Virus record (IMG/VR): IMGVR_UViG_3300007511_000188
Span: 1 to 21,122 of that record
Source of the DNA: a virus
Direction: 5' to 3' (one strand)
Length of the DNA: 21,122 nucleotides
Shown: positions 13,409-20,783 of the stretch, piece after piece
Numbering within the stretch: position 1 is the first letter of the stretch
How the letters are laid out: every line of letters begins with the position of its first letter
Program-made: the position numbers and the translations under genes
The notes under the pieces: generated by a model
Seen by the model: the letters and a program-made list of their open reading frames with translations, nothing else
The model's database searches: none
What the model was told of the DNA's origin: nothing

Positions 13409-16263
13409 GCCGGAGATCCTCGCTCATGCTGGACCCCGAAGAACGCGAGGACCTCCGCGCCGTTCGTCGTCGTGAGCTCCGCGCGGTAGAGCTCGGTCGT
13501 TCCGGCCTGGTCGTAGACTACGAGCTCCCGAGGAGGCCCGGCCGTGAAGTCGATCCGGATACGGTTCCGCAGGACCGCGAGGGCCTCCGCCGCGGACCCG
13601 GAGACGGTCTCGTGAGCCGCGAGAGCTTCCGCCCAGACCGCGTCCGTCACGGACGCCCTCGACACGAGCTGGTCGTCGACGATTGTCGTCCCGGTCGACC
13701 CGTCGACGACATCGCCGACCCCCGAGACGTGAACAGTCCCCGCAGAGCATGTTCCGTCGAGCTCGACGGACCCGGTGATCGTCCCAGTGAGAGAGTCCGT
13801 CGGGTGATCCATATTCTCGACGACGACGTCTCCGCGGTATCCGATGGCGACGACGTTCGAGAAGAAGGCCCCGGCGGCCGGGAAGATGAACCTCGAGGGG
13901 TTACCGGACCCGACGTCTCCGAGGGCCGTGTAGCAGTCGACGAGCAGGGCCGGTCCGCCGTCGATGAACTCGATCGAGAACCCGACCCCGCAACGGTAGA
14001 GCGTGCCCGCCAGCCCGGTAACAGCGGACCCGGAGAAGCCCAGGTAGCAGTCGACGAAGGTTGGGTATTCGCCGGGAGAATAGGCGACCGCACCTTGAAT
14101 CCGACACGCAGTAAAGGTTGTTCCAGATACGTCTTGGCCGTTGAGGGCAATCGTGGTCCCGAAGTTTTGGGTACATACGCCATCAACAGCAAACCCAGCC
14201 AGCGGCGCGGCCAGCGTGACGGAGCCGCAAATGTGAAGCGACTTGACGCCCAAGGCAGCGGCGAGGACGAGCGCGTCCGCCATACCGTCGACCGGGTTTT
14301 CCTCGGTCCCGTTGACACCCAACACGGACCCGGGCGACCCCGCTCCGACGTTGATCCAGATCTTCCGCCCGTAGAGGCTCGCGAGGCCGGCCCGCCCCGA
14401 GGTCCCCGAGGTCGTGTGGCCGGAGAGCGGTTCGTCCATCGTCGCGGAGGCCGCATCCGCCGCCGTGTGGCTCGACCTCGACGAGACCGACGCGTCGAGA
14501 TTGGACGAGACGAGAGGCTCCATCGTCGACGTATCCGCCAGGATGTCGTCGAGCTCCGCATCGACGGATCCGGCCGCTGGGGCGCCGATGGTCGGGGCGA
14601 GCTTCATCGCGTCCCGGACCTGTTGAGAGGTGAGGCCTCCGCCGCCCCCGCTCGTCCATGGACCCGGGCCTCCGGCCGTGGTGTCCGCGAGGATCGCCGT
14701 GACATCGGCCGGGAGGTTCGCCGCGTCGAGCTCCGAGAGCCTCGCGGACGTGACCTCATCGAGAGCCGCGGCCCTCGCGACCGTGATCCTCGTCTCGAGC
14801 GCGTTCGTGTCCGCCTCGATCTCGTCGAGATGGTCGTCGACCGATCCGGCGGCCGGCATCCCAGCGGAGGGCGCGAGCTTCATCGCGTCCCGGATGTCCT
14901 GGGGTGCGAGGCTCCCGACCCACGACCCGGCGCCATGAGAGGCGGAGAGAACGGCGTCGACGTCCGCCGCGCTATGGCTCGACCTGGAGGAGATCGTCGC
15001 GTCGACGTTCGTCGAGACGAGAGGCTCGATCGCCGCAGTGTCCGCCTCGATCGTGTCGAGGGCCTCGTCGATGGATCCAGCGGCGGGAGCTCCGGCGGTC
15101 GGGGCGAGCTTCATCGCATCGCGGATCACCTGGGGCGCCGTCGCAGCCCCGGCCCAGGAGCCGGCCCCGTGGGAGGCGGTTAGGACCGTGTCAACGTCCG
15201 CGGCCGAATGGCCGCTCCGCGAGGAGATAGCCGCGTCGATGTCGGCTCCGGCGAACGGGGTCGCGTCGCTCAAGATCGCGTCCCTGATCTCAGCGGCCCC
15301 GGTCGCGGCTACCGCGGACGCGTCGACCGCGTCGACGACCAGGTCCATCGCGTCCCCTGCGACCGCGAACCCGGTCGCCGACAACCACGAGCCGCCGCCA
15401 TGGCTCACGGAGAGGGTCGTGTCGACATCCGCCGCGGAGTGAGAGCTCCGGGAGGAGACGGTCGCGTTGAGATTCGTCGAGACGAGCGGCTCCATGGTGG
15501 ACGTGTCCGCCTCGACTGTGTCCAAGTGAGCGTCGATCGACCCGGCCGCCGGAGCTCCGGCCGTTGGAGCCAGTTTCATCGCGTCCCGGATTACCTGCGG
15601 AGCGGTCGCCGCCCCGGCCCACGAGCCGGCGCCATGGCTCGCCGTCAACACCGTGTCGACATCCGCCGCGGAGTGGCTCGACCTCGACGAGATCGCGGCG
15701 TCGATGTTCGCCCCAGCGAACGGGATCGAGTCCGAGAGGATCGAGTCCCGGATCTCCTCCGCTCCCGTGGTCGCGACGGCGGACGCATCGACCGCGTCCG
15801 TCACGAGATCCATCGCATCACCTGGAACCGCGAAGCCGGTCGCGGTCGTCCAGGCTCCGGCGCCGTGGGTCCCGGAGAGCTCCGCGTCGATGTCCGCCGG
15901 CAGATCGTAGGCGGAGGCGACAAGCTCGACGACGTCCTGGGCGACCGCGGTCACGGTCCCGGAGACCGCATACTCCGCGACGAGATAGTCCGTCGCCGCC
16001 GGGATCGTGAGGCTCGAGAGGTCGACCCGGAGGACATACTTCCCGGGAGCGTTCGTCGCGGAGATCTCCACCATCGCGGACTGACGGGTCGTCCACCCGG
16101 CGGCCTTGAAGGTCCCGTCCGCAAAGTCGAGGTAATCGCCGTCCGTCGCCCCGTCACGGAGAGCGACCGCGCACGTGAGGCCGGTCGTCCCTCCTCCGCG
16201 GGCGACGAGAAGCTCCAGAGGGAGATCGGTCGAGGTCCTCTCCGCTGTGATCGTCGTCGACAT
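13405..16263 (-). CDS. Large repeat and beta-helix fibre protein (952 aa)
   Basis: The start is ATG 16263, which overlaps the upstream TGA (TGATG); an extension to 16530 is Arg-rich shadow sequence overlapping the previous gene. Domain order: a BppU-like N-terminal beta domain (about 1-115) with LTCAVALRDGATDGDYLDFA; a repeat region (about 125-600) built on a 155-residue period, each period containing FAVxGDAMDL, SSRSxHSAADVD and IRDAMKLAP blocks; a linker; a predicted parallel beta-helix (about 635-850) with Cys at 679, 697, 720, 739, 758, 777; and a C-terminal beta domain (about 870-952) with ELVVYDQAGTTELYRAELTT. The plan resembles long phage fibres and decoration fibres. Its place inside the head-gene cluster suggests a capsid-attached fibre, which is inference. 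Part of the beta-helix DNA has foreign codon use. Confidence 0.88.
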   Translation of the reverse strand: MSTTITAERTSTDLPLELLVARGGGTTGLTCAVALRDGATDGDYLDFADGTFKAAGWTTRQSAMVEISATNAPGKYVLRVDLSSLTIPAATDYLVAEYAVSGTVTAVAQDVVELVASAYDLPADIDAELSGTHGAGAWTTATGFAVPGDAMDLVTDAVDASAVATTGAEEIRDSILSDSIPFAGANIDAAISSRSSHSAADVDTVLTASHGAGSWAGAATAPQVIRDAMKLAPTAGAPAAGSIDAHLDTVEADTSTMEPLVSTNLNATVSSRSSHSAADVDTTLSVSHGGGSWLSATGFAVAGDAMDLVVDAVDASAVAATGAAEIRDAILSDATPFAGADIDAAISSRSGHSAADVDTVLTASHGAGSWAGAATAPQVIRDAMKLAPTAGAPAAGSIDEALDTIEADTAAIEPLVSTNVDATISSRSSHSAADVDAVLSASHGAGSWVGSLAPQDIRDAMKLAPSAGMPAAGSVDDHLDEIEADTNALETRITVARAAALDEVTSARLSELDAANLPADVTAILADTTAGGPGPWTSGGGGGLTSQQVRDAMKLAPTIGAPAAGSVDAELDDILADTSTMEPLVSSNLDASVSSRSSHTAADAASATMDEPLSGHTTSGTSGRAGLASLYGRKIWINVGAGSPGSVLGVNGTEENPVDGMADALVLAAALGVKSLHICGSVTLAAPLAGFAVDGVCTQNFGTTIALNGQDVSGTTFTACRIQGAVAYSPGEYPTFVDCYLGFSGSAVTGLAGTLYRCGVGFSIEFIDGGPALLVDCYTALGDVGSGNPSRFIFPAAGAFFSNVVAIGYRGDVVVENMDHPTDSLTGTITGSVELDGTCSAGTVHVSGVGDVVDGSTGTTIVDDQLVSRASVTDAVWAEALAAHETVSGSAAEALAVLRNRIRIDFTAGPPRELVVYDQAGTTELYRAELTTTNGAEVLAFFGVQHERGSPA
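14944..15873 (-). repeat. Two tandem 465-bp coding repeats in the fibre gene
   Basis: Units 15409-15873 (residues 131-285) and 14944-15408 (residues 286-440) are diverged copies in register. The His in THGAG, SHGGG and SHGAG falls at residues 133, 288 and 443, and the other SHGAG His at 210 and 365. Each unit itself has two related halves of about 77-78 residues. A degenerate partial copy continues to about residue 486 and another at about 540-600. Confidence 0.75.
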
Positions 16264-16853
16264 CAAAAGGCCAAATAGGGGGCGGCGGCGGCCTGGGCGT
16301 CCGCGACCGAGGTCGCCGCGATCACGCCGTCGATGTATGGTTGGGCCAGAGCTCGCTCCGCGAGGACCTCGCCGCTGATAGCGCCGACGATCCCGGACAG
16401 ATCGGCCGATGTCGTGATCGTGTAGGTCGCCCTCTCGTCGTAGGTCGTGACCGTCATCGGATACGGGGCGAGCCCGAGAGAGTCGAGCGAGACGAGGGCC
16501 GACCAATTCGCCTGGCTCTCCGCCTTGCACGAGAACAGGAGGCCGGAGCCCGGCGGGTACTCCGCGAGGATCTGCGAGTCGAGGCGAGTCCCGTCCCGGT
16601 GGGCCTTGATCTCCGCGACGAGCCGCTCCTGGACGATCGGTAGGCTCGAGTGCGCGGACACGAGAGCATCACAGCGGACTTGCTCCGCCGCGGACGGCGT
16701 CGCGGCGAAGAGGAGCATGAACGAGGATCCGGCCCGGTCGACCCCGAGGAGAGCCGTCGCGATCGCCGGGTCCTCGACGATCTGGGCGTGGAGGAGCTCG
16801 ACATCAAGGGTCCCGTCGCTCGTGTCCGCGGTAGTGTAGCTCGGGAATGCCAT
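16263..16853 (-). CDS. Hypothetical protein of the fibre module
   Basis: A 196-residue protein of unrecognised family: MAFPSYTTADTSDGTLDVEL, then LLHAQIVEDPAIATALLGVD, a hydrophobic strand SSFMLLFAATPSAAEQVRCD and ALVSAHSSLPIVQERLVAEI (about 64-83). A second half has beta strands (YPMTVTTYDERATYTITTSA) and a helical end. ATG 16853 overlaps the TGA of the previous gene (TGATG); a TTG one codon upstream is also possible. The 'A...v..D.lV..H' stretch is reminiscent of small proteins that accompany fibre genes in other phages, but this is not enough for a family. The gene stop overlaps the start of the 952-residue fibre protein, so a chaperone or adaptor role for that fibre is a hypothesis. Confidence 0.72.
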   Translation of the reverse strand: MAFPSYTTADTSDGTLDVELLHAQIVEDPAIATALLGVDRAGSSFMLLFAATPSAAEQVRCDALVSAHSSLPIVQERLVAEIKAHRDGTRLDSQILAEYPPGSGLLFSCKAESQANWSALVSLDSLGLAPYPMTVTTYDERATYTITTSADLSGIVGAISGEVLAERALAQPYIDGVIAATSVADAQAAAAPYLAF

Positions 16854-17701
16854 CAAGAGATCCTATACAGGGAGACGGTCGTGAGGTGGACGTTCGCCTT
16901 CTTCCCGTTGCTTGACGAGATATCAACGTCGACCTCATGGACCCCAGCGGAGAGCGACACGTCCGCGAAGAAGCTCGCAACGTGTCGTTGATCGGTCCCG
17001 CCGTCTCCGCTTCCGCCTCGGTCTTTCGGCTCCTGTTGATGTGCGTCGTAGGCCCCCGCTCCGCCGTCGATCTGAGCGTATAGCTCCGTCGAGTCGTCGA
17101 CCTGGACCCTGCATCTGAAATTGTTTTGAGTGTCGTCGAAGCTCCAAACATAGGCCCACTCGACGCGATACGCCCCGGCCGGAAGGCTCGACGTCGTGAG
17201 CTTGTGGACCTCGAAGAAAGCGGTCGACGTCGTCTGGCGAAAGGTTCGATCCGTCGTCGACTGATACTCCGAGCCGAAGACTCCGCCGCCTCCGGCCGCC
17301 GCCCACTTGACCCCGGTCGGCTCCGCCGAGTCCGCCGTGAGGACGGTCGCATCCGCCCCTACCGGGAGCCTCGCGAAGGCGTCCGCCGCGGATGCTACGA
17401 GGAGGTCCCCCTTCGCGTCCGCGAGATCCCCCGTGAGGGCCGGCCCTCCGGTCGTCGACGTGACGGGCTCCATGAGGGCGAGTGATTCGGCCTGCGAGAG
17501 ATCAGAAGCCCCGTCGTTGAGAACACAATCTCCGGCGGCAATATGCGCCCGGAGCTCCTCGTCGGACTGGATCTCCGCGACGCTCGCGAAGTCGGTCAGG
17601 CTGACAGTCGACCCGACCCCCGCCGGGATCTCCCCGTTCGGGACCGGGAGCTGCGAGAGCGCGAGAGCGCCGGCCGTTTCGTTTTTCGCGATGATCGTCA
17701 T
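16853..17701 (-). CDS. Fibre-like protein with C-terminal receptor/trimer-type beta domain
   Basis: A 282-residue protein beginning MTIIAKNETAGALALSQLPV. Residues about 96-140 contain AKGDLLVASAADAFARLPVG and ATVLTADSAEPTGVKWAAAG, the familiar 'G.LL.as....v..LpvG.dg.vLtaDsa...GvkWa' shaft motif of phage fibres. The C-terminal domain (about 145-282) is a jelly-roll-like beta region, with YRVEWAYVWSFDDTQNNFRC and an ending VDVDISSSNGKKANVHLTTV, similar in style to trimeric fibre heads. ATG 17701 overlaps the upstream TGA (ATGA); a GTG three codons earlier is less likely. A fibre protein next to the capsid genes points to head fibres. The exact ligand is unknown. Confidence 0.82.
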   Translation of the reverse strand: MTIIAKNETAGALALSQLPVPNGEIPAGVGSTVSLTDFASVAEIQSDEELRAHIAAGDCVLNDGASDLSQAESLALMEPVTSTTGGPALTGDLADAKGDLLVASAADAFARLPVGADATVLTADSAEPTGVKWAAAGGGGVFGSEYQSTTDRTFRQTTSTAFFEVHKLTTSSLPAGAYRVEWAYVWSFDDTQNNFRCRVQVDDSTELYAQIDGGAGAYDAHQQEPKDRGGSGDGGTDQRHVASFFADVSLSAGVHEVDVDISSSNGKKANVHLTTVSLYRIS

Positions 17702-18273
17702 GTGCGCCACCGCAGGGTCACCCAGCCGGTCACGTGCCGGGTCGTGTTCGATCCGACTTGGTTCTTGACGCCCAGGACCCCTCCCGCGGAGAAGTCACCG
17801 TCAAGAGCGAAGTCCGTCCCGGAGGTCGCGGCGGAGGCCAGGGTCGCGATCGAGGATCCGCCCTCGGTCACCTCGAAGGTCGCCGCGTCGACATCGATCC
17901 TCGTGTACGTCAATGCGACCACGGTCCCATCATGCTCCGCGGGCCTCCCCTGGGTCGCGGAGTATGCCCGGCTCCCGGGGCCCCGGTAGAACGCCCCGCC
18001 TCCTGTGTTGCCGTTCCGGCCGAACGCGACCGTCGAGGTCGAGACGGAGAGCCATTTCCCCCGGGCGAGGTCGTAGACCATCAAGAGGTCGAGGGCGGTC
18101 GAATAGTACAAGTCCCCGTCCGCCGGCGCCGGGAGGGCGGGAGAACTCCCGGCGGCCCCATAGTGCCGGACCCCCGAATCGAGCACCACGGAGCCGGAGG
18201 TCCCGTCCCAGAGGACGATCCCTCGGTCCACCGACGAGGCCGGCCCCGTGATGCTATCCGGGACGGTCGCCAC
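17698..18273 (-). CDS. Putative decoration or fibre protein, C-terminal beta domain
   Basis: A 191-residue protein with GTG start at 18273, three bases after the protease stop. The N-terminal part includes SVDRGIVLWDGTSGSVVLDS (about 14-33) and SPALPAPADGDLYYSTALDL (about 44-63), then LLMVYDLARGKWLSVST. These recurring elements ('...Dr.ialWdG..G..l.dsgv......P..GD.yy.t.l...m.YD..R.kWLS') are common in phage fibre and capsid-decoration proteins. The C-terminal part (about 120-191) is a beta domain with TYTRIDVDAATFEVTEGG and VGSNTTRHVTGWVTLRW. It opens the coupled fibre module and its stop overlaps the next start. A head-fibre or attachment protein is inferred. Confidence 0.78.
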   Translation of the reverse strand: MATVPDSITGPASSVDRGIVLWDGTSGSVVLDSGVRHYGAAGSSPALPAPADGDLYYSTALDLLMVYDLARGKWLSVSTSTVAFGRNGNTGGGAFYRGPGSRAYSATQGRPAEHDGTVVALTYTRIDVDAATFEVTEGGSSIATLASAATSGTDFALDGDFSAGGVLGVKNQVGSNTTRHVTGWVTLRWRT

Positions 18274-18276
18274 GGG

Positions 18277-19539
18277 TTACCCGAAGCGACGAGTCGACCG
18301 GAGCGGCTCCCGGCCGCGAGCTCGCGCCGCCTTCTCCGCTGCGATCCGGGCCGCCTCCGACGAGTCGATCCTCGGCTCGCTCGCGTCGGTCTTCGGGACG
18401 CTCGTCCCTCCGGCGGCGACCGCGATCGCTTCCCGCGTCGCGTCCCTCTCGTCTCGTCGCTCCGGAGCGGCCTCGACGATCGCCTCGAAGCGGCCGTTGA
18501 TGTAGTCGTCCGAGCGGTCCGCCGCGTCGAACTTCTCGTCCCTCGAGACGAGGACCTCGCAGCGGATCTCGCGGTCGGACTTCCCGTCGAAGCGAGCCTC
18601 GTCCCCGAGGACCTTCTTCGCGGCGGCCTCGAGGGCGACACGAGAGCGAACGGCGGCGGCGATCGCGGCCGGATCGGTGGCGGCGTCGAGCCGCTCCTTC
18701 GTCTCCGCGAGCTCGCTCGTCGCGGCGTCGAGCTTCCCTTCCGCCGTGTCCGCTCTCGCGGTCGCCTCGGAGATCGCGCTCTCGAGCGCGGAGACGTGCT
18801 TCTCGATGACCTGGGCGGCCTGGGCCGGGACCTCGAGGTCGAGGCCGTCGATTCGGATGTTCTTCGTGCTCACGGTCGGATCCTTTCCGGGCCTCGCGCC
18901 CGTCTCGTCTTCGGTCATGGGTAGCACGGCGGCCGGGTGGAGGGCGAGAATCCGCGCGAGCTCCGCGTCGAACCTCTCGACCCCGATCTCCGCGCGGAGG
19001 TCCTCGGAGAGCCCGTCGAGATGGAGGGAAACCTCCGGCCCGGCTCGACCCCACCCTCGAGGCCCAAGGGCGACGTGGTTGTATGTGATCTGGCGCTGTA
19101 CTCCGTCATATCGCTCCCCGTTGAACTCGCCCGGGGTCGCGTCGATCCGGCAGGTGTACCCGGCGGAGAGCTCGCGAGCGTCGCCGCCCTCGACCTTCGA
19201 GATCATCCGGGCGTCCTGGACGACGAGGTCCGAGCGGAGAAACCTGCCGTCCTTTCGAGGGTTCACGACGAGGCCGACCTGGAGGTCCCGGACGTTCTCG
19301 GGCGAGACGAGCTCGGAGGGATGCCGGTCGGTCACCGGAGCGAGGGCGAGAGAGCGGATCGAGTCGTCCCGGAAGACCTCCTCCGGATGCCGGAGCTCGC
19401 GGAAGGTCGACCCGTCTCCGCGCGTGTAGTGGAGGACCCCGACCCGGGTCACGTTCCCAGGGACGAGGAGGAAGCCCTGCGGAGTCCGAGAGCTATCGCC
19501 CAGGCCTCCGACGTCGAACCGGATCGCGCGTTCGGTCAT
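18277..19539 (-). CDS. Prohead protease with scaffold domain (DUF2213 family)
   Basis: A 420-residue protein with an N-terminal protease (about 1-165) and C-terminal scaffold region. Candidate catalytic residues are H73 in APVTDRHPSELVSPENVR, S125 in ARELSAGYTCRIDATPGEFN and H155 in ITYNHVALGPRGWGRAG. These match the 'P.t..HP', 'ELS.GY' and 'NH.A' motifs of DUF2213 proteases. Residues about 225-300 form a coiled coil (ESAISEATARADTAEGKLDA), followed by an Ala-rich charged tail ending in REPLRSTRRFG. The combination would drive capsid assembly and then be cut out. It is the first minus-strand gene after the inverted plus-strand gene. No strong ribosome site precedes ATG 19539. Internal ATG at codon 208 lacks a visible site too. 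Confidence 0.88.
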   Translation of the reverse strand: MTERAIRFDVGGLGDSSRTPQGFLLVPGNVTRVGVLHYTRGDGSTFRELRHPEEVFRDDSIRSLALAPVTDRHPSELVSPENVRDLQVGLVVNPRKDGRFLRSDLVVQDARMISKVEGGDARELSAGYTCRIDATPGEFNGERYDGVQRQITYNHVALGPRGWGRAGPEVSLHLDGLSEDLRAEIGVERFDAELARILALHPAAVLPMTEDETGARPGKDPTVSTKNIRIDGLDLEVPAQAAQVIEKHVSALESAISEATARADTAEGKLDAATSELAETKERLDAATDPAAIAAAVRSRVALEAAAKKVLGDEARFDGKSDREIRCEVLVSRDEKFDAADRSDDYINGRFEAIVEAAPERRDERDATREAIAVAAGGTSVPKTDASEPRIDSSEAARIAAEKAARARGREPLRSTRRFG

Positions 19540-19613
19540 CTCGTGAGCCTACCGGAAAACGCCACGGAGAGCCCCCGGGCCCAAAAAAAACGGGGAACGG
19601 ATCGCTTTACCGC

Positions 19614-19642
19614 TAGACACAAGTCTGCGCGGAGGTTATGTT
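19614..19642 (+). promoter_or_regulatory. Sigma70-like promoter for the plus-strand gene
   Basis: TAGACA (19614-19619, 5/6 to consensus -35) is followed by exactly 17 bases and TATGTT (19637-19642, 4/6 to consensus -10). The predicted start of transcription is about 2-4 bases before ATG 19652, so the mRNA may be nearly leaderless. The GGAGGT at 19631-19636 lies within the promoter spacer and 15 bases before the ATG, too far for a standard ribosome site. A short inverted repeat AGAC-ACAA-GTCT overlaps the -35 box, and an A8 run lies at 19583-19590. Confidence 0.5.
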
Positions 19643-19651
19643 GGGGTCTCA

Positions 19652-20608
19652 ATGGCCACAACGCTTCACGCCGCGACCGCAGCAATCGCCCTTTACCTCG
19701 CCCAAGCGTTCGCCGGATGCTTCGGACGCTTCCGGTACTTCGCGAGCGGGTCTAACCGGTCCGCTGAAATCCGAGGGCTCTCCCGCTCCGGATGCGACTT
19801 CGGGGTAGCGGCGCCGGAAATGATGACCCGACGCGGAGCGCCGAAGGCCGCCATGGACGATCTGGTCGAGGCCGCGAAGAACCCGGGCGTCCGCTGTTTC
19901 GTCGACTCCGGCGCCTTCTCCGAGGTGGACTTCACGAGCGAGGGCCCGGTTTGGCCGGCGCCGATGACCCCCTCCGGCTGGCGCGCGGTTTTCCGCTGCT
20001 ACGAGATCGCCGCCCAGGCCTTCGGCGGCCGCTGCTACGTTGTCGCACCCGATCGGGTTGCGGACCAGGCGGAGACCCTTCGCCGCCAGGAGCGATACCG
20101 CCGACACGTCCGAGCAATCGCCGCCCACGGAGCCCAGATTCTCGTCCCCGTCCAGAAGGGGTCCCTCCCGATGGCGGACTTCTACGCCGCGGAGCTCGTG
20201 ACACTCGGCCTACCCGCGGACCAGGTGATCCCGGCAGTCCCGATGAAGAAGGACGCGACGAGCGTCGAGGACCTCGTCGACTTTGTTCGCGCCACCCAGC
20301 CGACCCGGCTCCATCTCCTGGGACTCGGCCCGAAGCGACGAGGCCCGAAGGGCTATGACGCGGTCGTGGCGGCCGTCCTCGCCGTGTGCCCGGGATGCGA
20401 GATCATGAGCGACTCGGTCTTGATGGCCGCGATTAGCGGGCGCGGAAACGGCTCGAAGATCACCGGGAAGCGCCGGGCCTTGACCGTAGCTCTCGACCAG
20501 ATCCGGATGCGACGTCCCGACCTCGGGGCCCAGGATGCCCGAGAGCTCGCGATCCGGCTCCTCGCGGCGGCGGCCCGGCCTTCCGGCGCTATCGCGGCGG
20601 CGGCCTAA
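19652..20608 (+). CDS. DpdA/TGT-like deazaguanine transglycosylase
   Basis: A 318-residue protein and the only plus-strand gene. Its motifs follow those of tRNA-guanine transglycosylases and the DNA-modifying DpdA relatives, TIM-barrel enzymes that swap guanine for a 7-deazaguanine. D85 in RCFVDSGAFSEVDF lies where TGT has its 'DSGGFQ' Asp. D134 in VVAPDRVADQ, Q168 in LVPVQKGS (like 'VQGG') and LHLLGLGPKRR (about 220-230) follow in order. D254 in CEIMSDSVLM is the likely nucleophile, followed by SGRGNGSK. The zinc-binding CxCxxC..H of tRNA TGT is absent after it, which favours a DpdA-like role in modifying phage DNA. This is inference. The gene has its own promoter, convergently overlaps the head-side minus-strand gene by 20 bases, and would be antisense to late readthrough. 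Confidence 0.7.
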   Translation: MATTLHAATAAIALYLAQAFAGCFGRFRYFASGSNRSAEIRGLSRSGCDFGVAAPEMMTRRGAPKAAMDDLVEAAKNPGVRCFVDSGAFSEVDFTSEGPVWPAPMTPSGWRAVFRCYEIAAQAFGGRCYVVAPDRVADQAETLRRQERYRRHVRAIAAHGAQILVPVQKGSLPMADFYAAELVTLGLPADQVIPAVPMKKDATSVEDLVDFVRATQPTRLHLLGLGPKRRGPKGYDAVVAAVLAVCPGCEIMSDSVLMAAISGRGNGSKITGKRRALTVALDQIRMRRPDLGAQDARELAIRLLAAAARPSGAIAAAA

Positions 20609-20783
20609 CCGGCCCCGCTTGACAGCCAGGATCGCTCGTCCGGAGCTCCCGCTTCTCCACCGGGTCGTAGCAGATACAGGAGCACGGTTCGGACCGGACA
20701 TAGTCGAACTCGAGGACCTCGCAGACGTCCCGGCACTCGGTCCGGAGACCGAGGAGGAGGAGGAGGAAGCCGAGCGGGATCAC
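20589..20783 (-). CDS. Small Cys-rich hydrophobic protein coupled to the head gene
   Basis: A 64-residue protein starting at GTG 20783, which overlaps the TGA of the minor head gene (GTGA). A hydrophobic N-terminus IPLGFLLLLLGL (2-13) suggests membrane insertion or a short signal. Then come six Cys in a short acidic stretch: TECRDVCEVLEFDYVRSEPC, CSCIC and one in the tail DPGCQAG. There is no clear lipobox. I do not recognise the family. The upstream in-frame ATG at 20825 would overlap the head gene by 46 bases and is less likely. Its 3' end overlaps the DpdA-like gene on the opposite strand by 20 bases. A lysis, envelope or redox-linked role is not demonstrated by anything seen here. Confidence 0.55.
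   Translation of the reverse strand: MIPLGFLLLLLGLRTECRDVCEVLEFDYVRSEPCSCICYDPVEKRELRTSDPGCQAGPVRPPPR

Noticed and set aside
12690-13427. 245-codon version of the 148-residue protein
   Set aside because: The first 97 codons overlap two genes and are Arg-rich; ATG 13136 overlaps the upstream stop.
13405-16263. Diversity-generating retroelement target in the fibre gene
   Set aside because: No reverse transcriptase, template repeat or adenine-biased variable repeat is seen in the window.
16264-16530. 89-codon N-terminal extension of the 952-residue fibre protein
   Set aside because: Arg-rich shadow overlapping the 196-residue gene; ATG 16263 has TGATG coupling.
18277-18918. Separate scaffold protein from an internal ATG (codon 208) of the protease gene
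   Set aside because: No ribosome site is visible before that ATG; internal cleavage of the full protein explains scaffold equally well.
19571-19595. Intrinsic terminator at the GC palindrome next to the A8 run
   Set aside because: On neither strand does a GC stem come directly before a U-run; the T8 precedes the GC part on the minus strand.
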